From NCBI RefSeq assembly GCF_000003605.2, contig NW_003129358.1, positions 176,915 to 233,401 on the forward strand: DNA of 56,487 nucleotides, written 5' to 3'. The notes under the pieces are model-generated. The model was given only the letters and a program-made list of their open reading frames with translations. It did no database searches and was not told where the DNA came from. The stretch comes from Saccoglossus kowalevskii. Taxonomy: Eukaryota > Hemichordata > Enteropneusta > Harrimaniidae. Positions 1-12,910 of the stretch are shown here, in pieces; within the stretch, counting starts at the first letter, position 1; each line of letters begins with the position of its first letter. The translations under genes were made by a program, and so were the position numbers.

Positions 1-530
1 TTACCCAGGACGGAAAAGACAGTATTTGTATGAGAAAACAAATACGTGGATTGTTTGCTCAAGCCAACTTTTTATACATAGATTTAGTAAATGTTCTCTT
101 TATGTTAAGTGTACGCTATTTCGTGGTTATTGTTCAAATTTGTATTGTAGTTACCTTTGGTCGGATTTTACTGTGGCAGATTTTAATCGTATTCGTGTTG
201 CGTATAACAACGCTCTTAGAATTATATGTAATGTTTCTCGTTCTCTTAATAGTAGTATAACAGAGACTTTCGCCAGACTACATGTTGATGATTTTCAGGT
301 TAAACTTAGAAAAATGTGCTACAGTTTTTCGCAACGTATTTTGTCGAGTAAGAACTCTGTTTTAATCAATCTATTATCTAGTGATATTTTTTTTAAATCA
401 CGTATATGGCAAATGTGGCGTGGTCGATTTTATTTAATGCATACTGTGTAATTTGTTAATATTTTTTTTCTTACTTTTTATATGGGCTTGTCCTGAAATA
501 AAAGATAATAAAACTAATAATAATAATAAT
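1..530 (+). mobile_element. Non-LTR retrotransposon 3' end, decayed
   Basis: Conceptual translation resembles the C-terminal part of LINE reverse transcriptase polyproteins, downstream of the catalytic core. An arginine-rich start (MRKQIRGLF) lies in one frame and the continuation (FSKCSLYVKCTLFRGYC, then RVAYNNALRIICN) in another, so there is a frameshift near position 80-90. The reading frame stops at 449-451. It is followed by a short 3' UTR ending in GGGCTTGTCCTGAAATAAA and a (TAA)n tail at about 513-530, as expected for a LINE 3' terminus. The 5' part lies beyond the window. The frameshift marks it as dead. The clade (CR1/L2/RTE-like) cannot be fixed by eye. Confidence 0.75.
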
Positions 531-2273
531 ATCTATCCGTAACATTGTGGCATATATTAACTTTTGACTTTTGAGCGCCAAAATCAACTTTTGTCACTTT
601 TATAAAATTAAACTCAAATAATTTTTAATGAAGACATGTAGAAGAATATGTATATTATACAAATATAAAAATAGGCGAAATGTTGACCACAATTTTGTCG
701 GCGAAAAAGTTAATTTCACATATATGGAGAAAACATGTTCTCCAGTCACTCATGCTAATTTACCAGTACCGGAATACGCTACGCAGCTTATCCTTGCTTC
801 TTCCTCTTCTGATTGTCAGAAAAAACTATTTGATATCTTCACGTAATATGATATGTATACCACTAATTCTTAAGTGAGATATCATCAGTAAAGTCAGAGG
901 TCAATTTGACGTAGAAAAATAGTGGCTTTATCAAAACACATTTTCATAGATGAAATGTCAGATGCAGTTACGATCGCGACACAGTTACGAAAGCAAAGAC
1001 ACACTGTTTAACATATTAGGCTCACCATTATTTAAGTACCTTAGTTCGACAAGTCATTGTACGTTGGTAGTATGCATTTTGTACGCAGACCACATATCAG
1101 TACACACTCGCTGTTTTTGGAATAAAGTCTTTAACTAAATATGATTTTGTTATCTGGCGTGCTTGAAGTGCTCTGTGTGTTATGTATTTGGCAATCCACT
1201 GCAGTAGTTCGGTATATTACTTATATGTTTGACAGCCATATATAGAGGAGAAATTCAAATATAAGAGGGGCAGGTCCGACAGCAAAATATATTACCGAGT
1301 TTAATAGCAGGGAACATGCCCCATGGTTATTCATTAATACATAAAGGTGTCTTGGCTGTCGTGATAATGTAATTGCGTTCTGGTGCGTTAATGCAATGAT
1401 GCACTGTGGGCTAGTACAGAACATAAACTAAGAAGTGGTGAATTTAGAATGCCGATTCAATGGTATTTCCTATTTAAAGGATTTAGCATAGACCTTAGAA
1501 AAACCCGTATATTTAGATTGAAACATTTCACTTCATGTACGATTCTCGTGAAATATATTGCTCAATGGTAATTACGTAATTACACTATGTGCATACGGTT
1601 CATGTGAACTCCAGTCACATCCTTAGAGACGGACTTGCTGACATCTAGCATAATGTTTTTTCTAAATCTACTTTTAAGCTCAAGGCTGTGTAGAAAGGAT
1701 TGTGATTCAATCAACGGCAGCGATGTCCGTTTACCGACCCCTCCGGCACCTTATAGACTATGTCAACCCCTTCTTTGAACCCTCGCCTATCCACGAAAAA
1801 TGAAAGTCAAAAATAATAAATAGACCAAATCGCCGGAGCATCCCATAATTTACCGAATATGGCGAACACTACAATTACCGTCCTTATATTAAGACAAGAA
1901 AGTAAAAACGAGAACAAACCAATGTGTTTTTTGACAAACATTGCATTTGAATTGATGAACAAGATGTAATTTTGCACGTGTATGGCATCTCAAACACTAT
2001 GTTCAGCCTCTAGCTACGAGTACATCACTAAAGATACCATCGCTCTAGAGAACAGTCGTGACATGTAGAAAGATAATACATTAATTATTTTGTATAAAGT
2101 ATTCTCTCAATTGTTTTTTTCGCCAGCATACATGTACGTCTGAGTAGGCTTTAGTACTTTTTTCCTGATTTCTACTTCCACAGTTTATGGCTTCAGGTCA
2201 TATGTTGACATTGATTTGCCACGAAAGGAAGTTGTAGCATGCGAGAATATCTCGCTACTGTTACAGAATTAAT

Positions 2274-2308
2274 GTCTACGAGTCAATAACCGTGATTGAC
2301 TCGTAGAC
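2274..2308. repeat. Perfect 14-bp inverted repeat (hairpin)
   Basis: Arms GTCTACGAGTCAAT and ATTGACTCGTAGAC are exact reverse complements separated by 7 nt (AACCGTG). There is no adjacent gene that would make it a transcription terminator or histone-type stem-loop. It may be transposon debris. Confidence 0.7.
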
Positions 2309-3690
2309 TCGAGTCACGATTTATTTGTTTAAAGTTATAAACTTTATACTTGGGGTTACAAATTTAGTTCAATACATTCTTCATGGAAGTCAAGTTTTCA
2401 AATTTGAAATCATTACCTCGGAGTTACAAATGTTGCGTAATTACTAAGCTACAAACCTCATGCTTATGAGAATTCTGTGTAATTATGTAATTCCTTGTGT
2501 TACAATCGTTGAGTCATTAATTAGGGTTACTTTTGATTCTAAGTTACAAATTACCTTGATTACTAATTGACCCAATAATCACAATATATTATAAACTGTA
2601 ATTCAAAACATAAACTATTGTTGCTATAAATCGGGCGTGAAAATGAACAGTACACGCTGTATATTAGCGCGTAAAAGGCTGTTCTGCCCATCATGAGTAA
2701 TTGGATGAACAGTTGAAACAGAAAAACGATTACCTTCTAAGTGGGAATACGCTAATACTATATTCAGGTGTTCTTTAAATTGCCATAACAAAAAAATGAC
2801 CATTTTTAGAAATTAGATTTCAAAATTCTTGTCATTCAAGCAGACTGCATTTCAAATGGACTCTATCACTCACACAGGTGATTGATTAAGTCCTCGAGGT
2901 TCTGTTAATTATGTATCTCAGAGTGTAATTTTAAGCAACGACTTCTTCACTGTTACATCACACATAATATGTCTTCGAGTGTAGGTCATGTTTTATATTA
3001 GCAATTCATCAACGTAAAAGCATTCTCCTCACACAATTCCATTATATTTGAGTAGCAGTATACAGGCGAGCGAAAACCTTGTTTCGTGTTCCTTTTTATG
3101 TTATATGTGTGTGTGGTCATCTGCCTAGTCTGTCGCTAATGCCACTCTAAACATAGTTCTTTTACGTTGTGAAGCTTTCGGGAATGTGAATTTGAATATG
3201 TTCATCCTAGGACGTCAGCTGGTGGGGCCCCGTGGTCGCTTTGTCAAGATTTAATTAGATATTTGATTTTTTCAACCGCGGGGGCGGAGTTCCTGTACAT
3301 CTCAATATCCCAATTCGTTTAGAAAGGATTATAGCACTGGCTACAACAGTAAACTAGAATAATTGGCATTACAACCAGGATGTTCAGACAGTTGTGACGT
3401 CAATAACAGCTTCACATTTTATTGTGACATATACACACAAATTCGCGCACTATTGAGTCAGATTATTTCCTCTAAGAATATACCTTAATTCCACGGATTT
3501 CCGGATTGACCTTAAATGTCTCAGAAATATACAATTACTCGACAAACAAATTCAAACTCACAATTTTATGTAACTCTATATTACACTTCGATATTTTAAA
3601 AATATTAGCAGGAAACCCTGAACCGTTATTACACATTTAGAGCTCTTCAAAACGGGCCGGGTGTCAAGTATATACCACTTAACATAAATA

Positions 3691-3740
3691 TTGTTATATA
3701 TTTTATATATTTTTATATATATATTATTTATTTATTTATT
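3691..3740. repeat. AT-rich simple repeat
   Basis: Degenerate TTTTATATAT units pass into a (TTTA)n tract. Low-complexity DNA with no coding potential. Confidence 0.8.
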
Positions 3741-4331
3741 TTCGTCTCGGTAAAATTCAATGCGCCACACTGACTGTTTTGCAAACAATTAGAAAGAACG
3801 CGTAATGAGTACGGTTGTGTTTGAAAAATGTATTTCTGTGTCCAGAATATAGGCTCAAATGTAATCGATTATGCAAGTTAGACAATTATTATACAACAAT
3901 TTTACCCAAAAACAATCCCGTGAGGTTTCCAGGGTACTCCTAGCTTCATTAAAAATGAGATGGTTTGTTCTCGAGATAGCAAAGGGAACATTATCTAATT
4001 AGTTTACCTAGTAAGCATGAATTCAATGCAGAACTAATTTAAACTTTTGCATTGCTCCCAAGGTACATATGTACCAAGTATAATTGAAAGGCGGTAATAT
4101 CGGGGAAATAGCGGGAAGTTGACTAATTATGCAAATTAGGTAATTAGAATGTACAAATTTATATCCACAATTAAAAAAAAAATTGTACTGCCTCAGGCAT
4201 ATATGTCTCAAGTTTAATTGGAATATAATGATTACTTCTAGAGATAATACCCAAAACTAATCATTTCTTATATCCTATAGTATGTATCCGAGTTTCGTTT
4301 GTGGTAATGATAATGGAGGTGGTAACCCAAA

Positions 4332-4363
4332 GACTCCCGTCGTGTGCTTCACACATGGGAGTC
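4332..4363. repeat. Short hairpin before a retroelement remnant
   Basis: GACTCCC ... GGGAGTC arms enclose an inner GTGTG/CACAC pairing around a CTTC loop. It lies roughly 50-60 bp upstream of the first retroelement-like codons and could be part of that element, but this is not shown. Confidence 0.4.
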
Positions 4364-4414
4364 AATAAAATGTAATATCAACCACACATGTAATAACCAT
4401 CAATCACAAATTTC

Positions 4415-5270
4415 CACTTCAAAAAAAGCCAATGACTTTCCCAGTTTAAATTGGTTACCTAAGCTACATAAAACACCATTTAATGCCACATTTATAGCAG
4501 GTTTATCTAAGTGCTCAATCAATAAACTTTTCATTATCCTAACATCTGTCCTTTCTACAATCAAAGATGGACTTCAAAAATACTGTGATTTTCCAGAAGT
4601 TAATCAAATGTGGATATTTCAGAATTCAATACAACTGATCTCTTTCTGATATTTAAAAAGTTTTCTATACGTTATACTTCCATTACATATTGTCTAATTA
4701 AGAAAGAAAACATCTATCAAGTTTTTTTTGTTTTGTTTTTTAAATATTCACCATGATACAAGTACATTGAATCAGGGTACACAATCACATATAATCACAT
4801 CGTCAGTATGCTTAAATATTTCATTGACAACATATTTGTAGATTTCGGCGGCTACGTTTCTTCAGAACCTTGTAAAAACAGGATGACGAAATCATTCAAT
4901 TTCACATTCAGATATAATGATGATGTACTTTCCATCAATCCTGAAACTACAGAATCAAGTTCTTCTGCCTCGTATGTTGATGTCCTAATTGAATCTAAGG
5001 GTAACCTTTCCACCGTATGTTGTCACTTTCCCTTGCTTCGCAGTAATATCACCCTATCTCCTACATATAGTGTATACATTTCCAGCTATTTGATATGCAC
5101 AGTTTGCACAGATCATGGTGACTTTGCGAAACGTCACAGACTCCTGTTCTCCAAGCTGATATGTTTAAGTTTTTAAGAGAAGTCTTATCTTACCATTCAA
5201 GTGTTTCTATGGCAGATATCATGAACTGGTGACAAAATACGACAAATCACCTAGGCAGATGATCCCTGAT
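4415..5270 (+). pseudogene. Penelope-like reverse transcriptase remnant
   Basis: Broken reading frames resemble the reverse transcriptase of GIY-YIG-type retroelements, which I place with the Penelope-like elements. The first block (4419-4640) has the hallmark LNWLPKLHKTPFNATFIAG and continues to a region reading LSTIKDGLQKYCDF. A degenerate stretch with stops follows. The second block starts at 4808 with KYFIDNIFVDFGG, then FNFTFRYNDDVLSINPET, and ends with VYISSYLICT...FAKRHRLLFSKL and, in another frame, FYGRYHELVTKYD-like codons to about 5260. The catalytic YxDD box is present as YNDD. The stretch normally between FGG and the YxDD block (the PMGTNCAPL-type motif) is missing, so there is an internal deletion as well as stops and frameshifts. 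It is non-functional. Family assignment rests on remembered motif patterns, not a search. Confidence 0.75.
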
Positions 5271-5279
5271 TTTTTAACA

Positions 5280-8010
5280 ACATTTGTCCTATATAGAAGT
5301 TCATGAATTGATTACTTAAATCGATATATGGCGTGTGCTAACAGTGTTTTGCAAAAAAACAGGTATAATAATTATCAACCACAAATATAATATCAACTAC
5401 AATTGTAATAAACCTTTAACTAGTATGCACTCAAATATATTTGATACTCAAATTAAAAGTCTTTCTATTTTTCGTTACATATGTAACGCTTGCTCGGAGG
5501 GCATTGATGTACAACACAAAGCACATTATTACTGTCATGCAATTAAGGTTTACGTTTATTTTTGAGCCGTCAACTTATTTATAGTTTCCAGTGTTTATTG
5601 GAGTCATATGATTATTATTTTTTGGGGTAAATCAAATCGTTCGAGAAAAGACCACCAGACACTTCTTCGGCGCGAGCATGCTGCGGTTGGACATATTAGA
5701 AGTGGTGTTTTACGTATATGCGGTTTTATAACACAGATACAGTTTAATCAAATATTCTAAAAAATATCAATTATTATATGAAATTAACATGATTAATTAA
5801 ATAATATAACAATAAGTAGTATAGTGTAAAACAACATGTTGACATATTTCGAGATTTCGAGCAGAACAAATCCATCTTTCTGTACTTTTGCTCTGTAGAT
5901 ATACTCCCAATTCGTTCATCGCATTCGTTTAGTAAGGAAGCCACCAAGATAGAAGCATCAGTCGCAGAATCTAGAAGCGCGCAACCGAACGTACTTTAGC
6001 GTATAGGACAGACGAGGTCCCCACAAAATTGTCTGATTTCCATACTGAAATCTGTTATTTGTAATGCACCATTTTATATGATGCCGATTTTAGAATTAAA
6101 TACTTGTTACCTTACAATTGCTCTTCTTTTTAAATAGCTTCCGAGAACAACGTTGTATTCCTATTTAGGATACGGGACCTTGAAGCTCAATAATGGGATA
6201 CATTATCGCGAATAATCTGCAATGACATCATACAATTCGCTGGTATTGATAATGCTATAATATAATGATACATAACCGATAGAACGTCTCCTAACGTGAC
6301 ATTTCATGCGCGTTACTTTAAACCAATCCACATGCACACAACTGCATTGACCTGACGTTTAGGTTCACGTATCTTTGACGTAAAAAAATCATTTTTTTCA
6401 AAACACAATTGAACGAAAATTCATGTAATTAATGTAATCATGCAGACGGTGACTTTGTGTTCACAAACGAGACAACGACTAGAGTTGATGGTAGAAACGC
6501 TGAGAAACCCACATACATATCTTGACATTGTTATTTCCAAAGTCATTGGTGCAACACATTTGAACTCGTACAATGAGAGTGGGAACTGCATTGAGGATAA
6601 ACGATAAAAGAAATGCTTGCATATAATGTAAATACAGTTGTTTGTTTAGGTAGTTGTTGATGGCAAAGACTTTGATAAATCGGTGAATTAAAATGTTGCA
6701 CTCTTAAGTTTCTCATATGGTATCGGCAAAGCACATGTGTGTTGATACCAGTGTATTACATAACCTGTCCCCATTCAGTTCAATAATATGACCTCTGTTA
6801 TGCGAAGTTCTACAAATTTGGCCGATCTAAAAAGGTCGTCCCCGTACCACAAATTATCTTAATACTGTATCAGAAATATTTCTCATGTCACCGCACGAGT
6901 TTTGTTTCATAATATTATATAATTTCGTTTTGAGATATATTATTAATACCCACATGGTTACCAACGTTTAAAAATGTTCAGTTGAGAATGATAAATTAAT
7001 GGGTTATATGGAGCATATTCATCTAGAGGAAATGAACTGAGTTTGTTCAGCTTGATTGAAGAACAGGTGGTATTTATCCCTACCACCTGGGTAAGATGAA
7101 TTAAACGAGGTCTTGAATATTGATAGTAGAATAGTATAAAAAGACGAGATACAAAATATGCATGGAGAAGTGGGATGGGCAAATGAGATACTAAAACATT
7201 CAGTAGTGTAACCGACATATTGTATATATTGGATTGTTAATAATCAGTGTTCTGTAAAGCATACAACATAATTCTTTGTGAAGAAGTCGTTATTAGCCTC
7301 CGATGGAACCAATGTATAATTCTGGGAATTATCAGGAATTTCAAAACAGATATGATGACATGGTGACTTTAATGTATCCATGTGTTCAAGTATTTATATA
7401 ATCTGTCTAACTAAAGAGACTTCGTAATGAATTACTAGGCAATTACTATAGTTACCATGGATACAGGGCAACATTGATTGATCGCTTTTTCTATTATGAT
7501 AAACACACATATGCTAAGCAGCAATTCTAAGCTATAATTTGTTTCTATGGTCAGAATATACGTTTACATAGAGTTGTCTGCAGCCATATTGATATTCCGC
7601 GGGAAATGGAGTTCGGTGATTGAACCTTGTCAGCAAGTTGTTGGACAACTAGAGGCACAGTGATGGATAATTGAAGCGTAACAGACTTGGGTCCTTGATT
7701 GAACTTATATTATTACAATAGTTCCATTCGATTATCACTAATTAGCTTAGTTTACAGAATAATTTGTTTGTTATTATTAGGGTCAATGATTATATGTTGA
7801 AACCGACATGTGTATGCTGTGGCATTATAGTACTCCAAAATTATACATTGACTCTGTCTAGCTGATATTACAAAGAGATCCTAACCCCATTATATGAAAG
7901 TAAACATCTTTCTCATACGGAACTACAACAATCAAGTACACCAACGAATATAGAATTATAAATTATCATGCAAATTATAAAAGTAATCTTCAAAACAAAC
8001 AATACTGATA
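5280..8010. other. Intergenic, no gene recognised
   Basis: AT-rich, with reading frames no longer than about 86 codons and no recognisable protein motif on either strand. I see no tRNA, no clear inverted repeat and no transposon ends. Confidence 0.55.
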
Positions 8011-8015
8011 AAATG

Positions 8016-8149
8016 TAACATAACATGACATGACATAACATAACATTACATTACATTACATTACATAACATAACATAACATAACATAACATAACATAACA
8101 TAACATAACATAACATAACATAACATAACATAACATAACATAACATAAC
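8016..8149. repeat. (TAACA)n pentanucleotide microsatellite
   Basis: About 26 units of a five-base repeat. The first quarter is imperfect (TGACA and TTACA variants) and the rest is near perfect TAACA. The right edge abuts minus-strand retroelement coding sequence directly, so the repeat array now forms the truncated end of that element. Confidence 0.95.
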
Positions 8150-9560
8150 GCATCGTTTGCAAGTGCTACTGTACTAATTGTCCATGTTATTCTATGCTCA
8201 ATACTATTTTCCTTGAGTGACCAAATATGCTTAGTTCTGCCGCATTTCTAGAGGCCTGGTTACGAAATGAGACTGTGTGGTTAATGTTAATTTTTTTAAA
8301 CTCATTTCCAGTGAGCCCGATGTAAGTTCCGTTGGTTTGATTGTCTAATAGTGTAACTTTCGCTTGGTATATGACGCCAGACCAGATAGCATGCCGCAGT
8401 GGGCATTCTTCTAGCAATTACATAGCTTATTTACTTTCGTGTTGTCGGTCGTGGTGTTCATATCGGTCGACATTTGCCGTTTTTTACTGTTAATTGTATC
8501 TTTTATATTATTCATAAACTATAGCTGACTTTGATATATTTCTGTTGAAAGTTTTCCAGAGATTGTTACGGTCAGCTCTACGGTGGATTAAACCATTTGA
8601 CATTACTACACGGCCGGTTTTTTTTTACACTTCTCCGTGGGGGCTCAAACTTTAATTGGTGTTTGAAGCCGCTTTCGCGTAGAGTTTTTTGATAGAGTGG
8701 TGCCGCAATGTCAAACATTTTCTCATCTGATATCGATGATGTTTATTTCTTCATCCGGGATGTTATCGTAAGCCGAAGCGAAACGCAATGCATTGCTTAG
8801 TAGATCTTCGCTTATGGATTGGCAAAATTCCACAACGCCAAAACAAATAAAGTTATAACATGCCTTGTTATCGATGTTGTCAAACCATTTTATCACGGAG
8901 GACGTATTTTTCCACGGGTGGATAACAGTAACTGTGGTGATCTTCTTGTTTATTCTGTCCAGGATTTGTTTTCTTATCTTTCCTAGTTCAGATTTAGATG
9001 GATTAATTAATCTACACGATGGGTTATTTGCGAAGTTTGGTTTGTGGCCTTTTTAAGTTATGTTAACATTTCTCTTCCCACTAACGTCTATTCGGCCGCC
9101 AATTTCTAATGACTGAGCTTTTTTTTTTATTTATTTGCGTGATTTTAACAGCGATAACGTCGGTAAATCTTTTGTAGAATTTTGTCACGTTCTACTCTAG
9201 GGGTTCCCTATGAGCGGACGTTTCCATTTGTGTGGTTCATGGTTCTATCAGCTGGAGACATCAGCTGGGATTAATATTTTTTTCTCATTTAAAATAGCTT
9301 AACATCATTGTTAAGATTTTTGTGAAAACCATTACTCACGGGTTTAAACTTGATAGATGTTATGATGCTTAGCATTCCATCTTCGAATTCTTTTAATTCT
9401 TCTATATGTGGCGGGTTCTTTGTTGAATTAAAAACAATTAAGGTCTGTTTACTTAACGAGTATTGAGCCGGGTTCAGAAAGAATTGTTCTGTTTTTTCGA
9501 TTAGTCGGTGTAGGTAGTCTCTTTGATATATGTATATCGTATCTCGATCGTTTTAACTAG
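8150..9560 (-). pseudogene. Penelope-like retroelement with GIY-YIG domain, internally deleted
   Basis: Read on the minus strand from 9560 down, the translation follows the order of a GIY-YIG retroelement protein. First comes an N-terminal region (KNPPHIEELKEFEDGM). Then, after stops, comes NITxKGHKPNFANNPSCRLI followed by NPSKSELGKIRKQIL, then KWFDNIDNKACYNFICF and SISEDLLSNALRFA. Next, after a jump near 8727-8740, comes MFDIAAPLYQKTLRESGF with KFEPPRR. Last is a Cys-containing segment (EECPLRHAIWSGVIYQAKV) followed by TYIGLTGNEFKK and FRNQASRNAAEL, the GIY-YIG-type nuclease region. The reverse transcriptase palm that should lie between ALRFA and the APLYQ block is absent. The C-terminus stops at the microsatellite. 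Many stops and frameshifts show it is dead. Confidence 0.8.
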
Positions 9561-9569
9561 AATATGTAA

Positions 9570-10340
9570 AACAAAGGAAGACGAAGCGTCAACGCGTGAT
9601 ACAATAACATATTTATTGTCAAGTTATACCAAATGTGAGATACTGTCGTTTCAAACAGAAACATTATGCTCTTAAAATCATGAATATCTCTTGATTGCTA
9701 AGGCAAACTGTTCACACGAGGTGATACGGTGGGTTGTTTATATCTTGAATCTATGTATATTGATAGAACATAAATTAATAATGCGATTGCTCTATGAAAA
9801 CGCTGGTAGGTATGGAGTATAATCTTCCATTGCCATATGTGCGATCAATGATATGATCCATGCATTCCAGGAGCGATACGTTTAACTCTGATGATTCGAA
9901 AATCATTACAATTGAATTGTGTGGGCTTGTGATGAACTGCCTCCAACATACGTTGGTTATGAATACTTTGCAAAGCAAGTAATCTTTCAATAATTTTGAT
10001 TTCAGCCAACACACTAAATGATAAAAAAAACTTCGAATAGTATTCTGTCAGGTTTCATATCTGCACATGCTGTTACAGTATTTTAAGTTATTAAATAATT
10101 TGATACGATTTAATTTCATCAAAATTCACACAGGCACGTTTTCTATCTATTGAGGTTGATTATTTACATTTCAAACTTAATCTACTTTTCCGAGATATTG
10201 GAGTACCGGTACTCACCCTTTTATACCAAAGCTTTTTTGACATGCACTTCAATAATAGCGGACGATATTATTAAGTTGATGGGAAATATACCGAAGGCCT
10301 AGTTATTATTTGGTGACGACAAAGTCGACAGTGTCTCGAA
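9570..10340. other. Intergenic, no gene recognised
   Basis: A 79-codon minus-strand frame at 9775-10014 has no motif I recognise and could be more retroelement debris, but I cannot support that. Nothing else stands out. Confidence 0.5.
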
Positions 10341-10364
10341 AAGTGTCGGGAATGATGATTTAGA

Positions 10365-10830
10365 AGTTGTTGTCGATTTTATAAAATCACAAAGAAATGC
10401 ACGCACAGTTTGTACAACTGAACGAGGCGTCGCAAAGGTAAGGAGTTACGTCAGAGCAGATATGCCGACCATCGTAAGCTATTTCACTGAATGAGTACCT
10501 GGCCACATTCTTTGTAGAAAAAAAAAACAGAATAAAACTTATTATGAACCACAAACTGTCTCTGCAATAAATGCTAGTTTAGAAAGATACATCACAGAAA
10601 ACATTTACGAAGCTAGTGAAGCCATGTTTCCGGACAAAGAAAACGCAATATGGGAAGAAAGTAAACCAGGGACTACCGAAGAAGACATCCTAAATTTCAC
10701 GCTGTGGTATTTATTAACCAAGCAGACTTTGTTGCGTCCGGGATGAACGGAGGATGTTGTTCCATGGAGATATTACTGTACAACAAAATGGTATGTGGCG
10801 TGAATTTCTGCAGTTCAAAGGAGTCTTTGT
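10365..10830 (+). pseudogene. Crypton-type tyrosine recombinase remnant
   Basis: Fragments in shifting frames follow the N-terminal to mid part of Crypton-like (DUF3504-related) recombinases. VDFIKSQRNARTVCTTERG resembles the usual linker before the core-binding domain. EYLATFFVEKK is followed, after a frame change in an A-tract, by YYEPQTVSAINASLERYITE, then LNFTLWYLLTKQTLLRPGMN. In a further frame come MLFHGDITVQQNGMWREFLQ, which fits the conserved W/H-G-D-(V/I)-T ... REYLQF segment. The catalytic RHRY residues further on are not identifiable. At least three frame changes and a stop make it non-functional. The match is by motif memory and may need correction to another tyrosine-recombinase element. 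Confidence 0.6.
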
Positions 10831-12910
10831 CGCTTGTAACTCGAAGTTCGGTTAACTGTTAATTAATGTTCGAGCTACTAAACGTGGACGTTCAATAAAA
10901 ACTAAAAATGCATGTGGTTTTTCAAACGTATTTTTTTTTAAATATGGGCGTGGTCATTTTTGTAACTCGATATCCGGAACTCAGACAATTCAGCATCTGG
11001 CTTTACGGATGCCATTCTTATAAATATAAATGTGGCACATATGTATGTATACAAATCGATTTATATCGACCCGAAACTATTGTGCGTACAATGAATTCAA
11101 CTGAGCAATGTTCTCTATAAAAATCATATAATCAGCGCCACTCAGATATTGATTTTCAAACCCAACCACATACAGATAAACACTCGCTCTAGACTATAGA
11201 CCGTTATCTCGCTGCCAAAAGCATCAAGGAAGCTTGGGATGATTAAATGTATGGCCAAACTCGCCGTGGGGTCTTTGCCTCTGTGGTTCAGCCAACGTTT
11301 TAAACCGCGACTTCAATCGGTTTGTAACATTTGGGTGCAGTACGTAGAAGTGAAGCCCTAAACACAGGCAAGAAACTTTGTTAAGAAATGGATTGATGTA
11401 GAGATTGCATATCTAGACACAGGGAGCCCATAATAAACTGTGCGCATAGACTAGCCGTATGAGGGTGGGGTATTAGTTCCTGGGCTCTCTGTAGTGTTAC
11501 AACAAAATAAATGCGTACAGGGTTGGCGTTGGAACAATTCAATGTGAAAAATTAATTTTTACATACGCAATGGACACACAAACCATGGACGAGACCCATC
11601 ATACGATCATTCTCTGGTAAGAACGCGGTGCATTCAACTTCGAAATTGTACTATAAACAAACGATCTTCCCCTGTATAAAACGACTATTCCGTCTTTCCA
11701 GATTTGTTTTTATAATGAACACGTAATGGAAAAATCAATTTCTGTGTGGCACAAGTAGTAACTATTAACATAAATTATATTAATGGTCAGCATTATATCA
11801 GATATTGAATAATAATAATAATGCGTGTAATACAAATAAATTGATGAAACATATTTGTTGTTTTACTGTCTTAACTACACCTGTTACTGATACATCTCTA
11901 ATAATCAGAAGACACGTGCACTGTAATTTGTAAACTTCAAAACTAATAAAAAACATATGTCACGAAATATATTGATGAACAAATTAACCTATTAGGTATA
12001 GTTCTCTGTATCAGATATCTCATATTGCTATCATCTCATTTTACAAGCGACTTGTGTGTCATCCACAGGAAATAACACATGGTAGTTTTGTTCGTGTATT
12101 TTCACGCATCGTTTATACAGGATACCATCACATAAACAGCGAACCGCATTTAATACTTATCTTAGAGCAAGGGTACCACTATCGAGTATAGTATTTGCAA
12201 AACAAGACTTAGTATTTACTGTTGAATGTGTGATGTAATTACCAAGTCTTACAAATACCTGATGAGCGGTGTTTGTTCCAATATCATAATATTCTTCCAT
12301 TGTCTGAAAAATACTATACTAACTTTTTTGAAATATACACAATTCTGATGGAGAAATCAATAGTATAATAATATGACGGTCATCTTGAATTTATGCAAAT
12401 AAGGAATGTTAAAATAGTCACACATTCCAGTACCTTTAGACAAGAAAGTCGCTTTTTAAATTACTAAGAAATGTTGAATGGAGATGGAGATATGCTGTGT
12501 TATGGTGCCGTGGCGACCATTTTGAATTTATGCAAATTTAGAAGAAATGCACAAGGATGACGTTATGCCATCATGCCTATTCAGTATCATGCCTGAGTGT
12601 ATGGTCTCAGTAAACAAAATGTAACAAAATATTTTGTATAGACTCCAAATCCAGGTTCAGCTCAAAAAAACCATTTGCCTGTCAGACTATATATGCCATT
12701 GACCAAATTAGACGACCACCGAAGGTGACGTAATTCAAGGCATAATAAGATGGACATAACGTCGCCTTAATCAGGAAATAGTTTTATGTTTATCATGTTC
12801 AGACATCATTCATTCAGTTAGCAACATATCAACACTATTCCAAGCAGGTAGTTTTACTTGTGCGTACTTCCAACAAAAAAGTCGTGTGGCGAATTGAAAA
12901 TTGAAATTTA

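Larger units (their letters stand above)
531..4320. other. Intergenic, no gene recognised
   Basis: AT-rich sequence with only short, non-conserved reading frames. Visible structure is limited to a perfect hairpin at 2274-2308, an AT-rich simple stretch at 3691-3740, and a pair of loosely similar segments around 4050-4240 that share CATATATGT and AGTNTAATTG motifs and look like old repeat debris. Confidence 0.6.
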
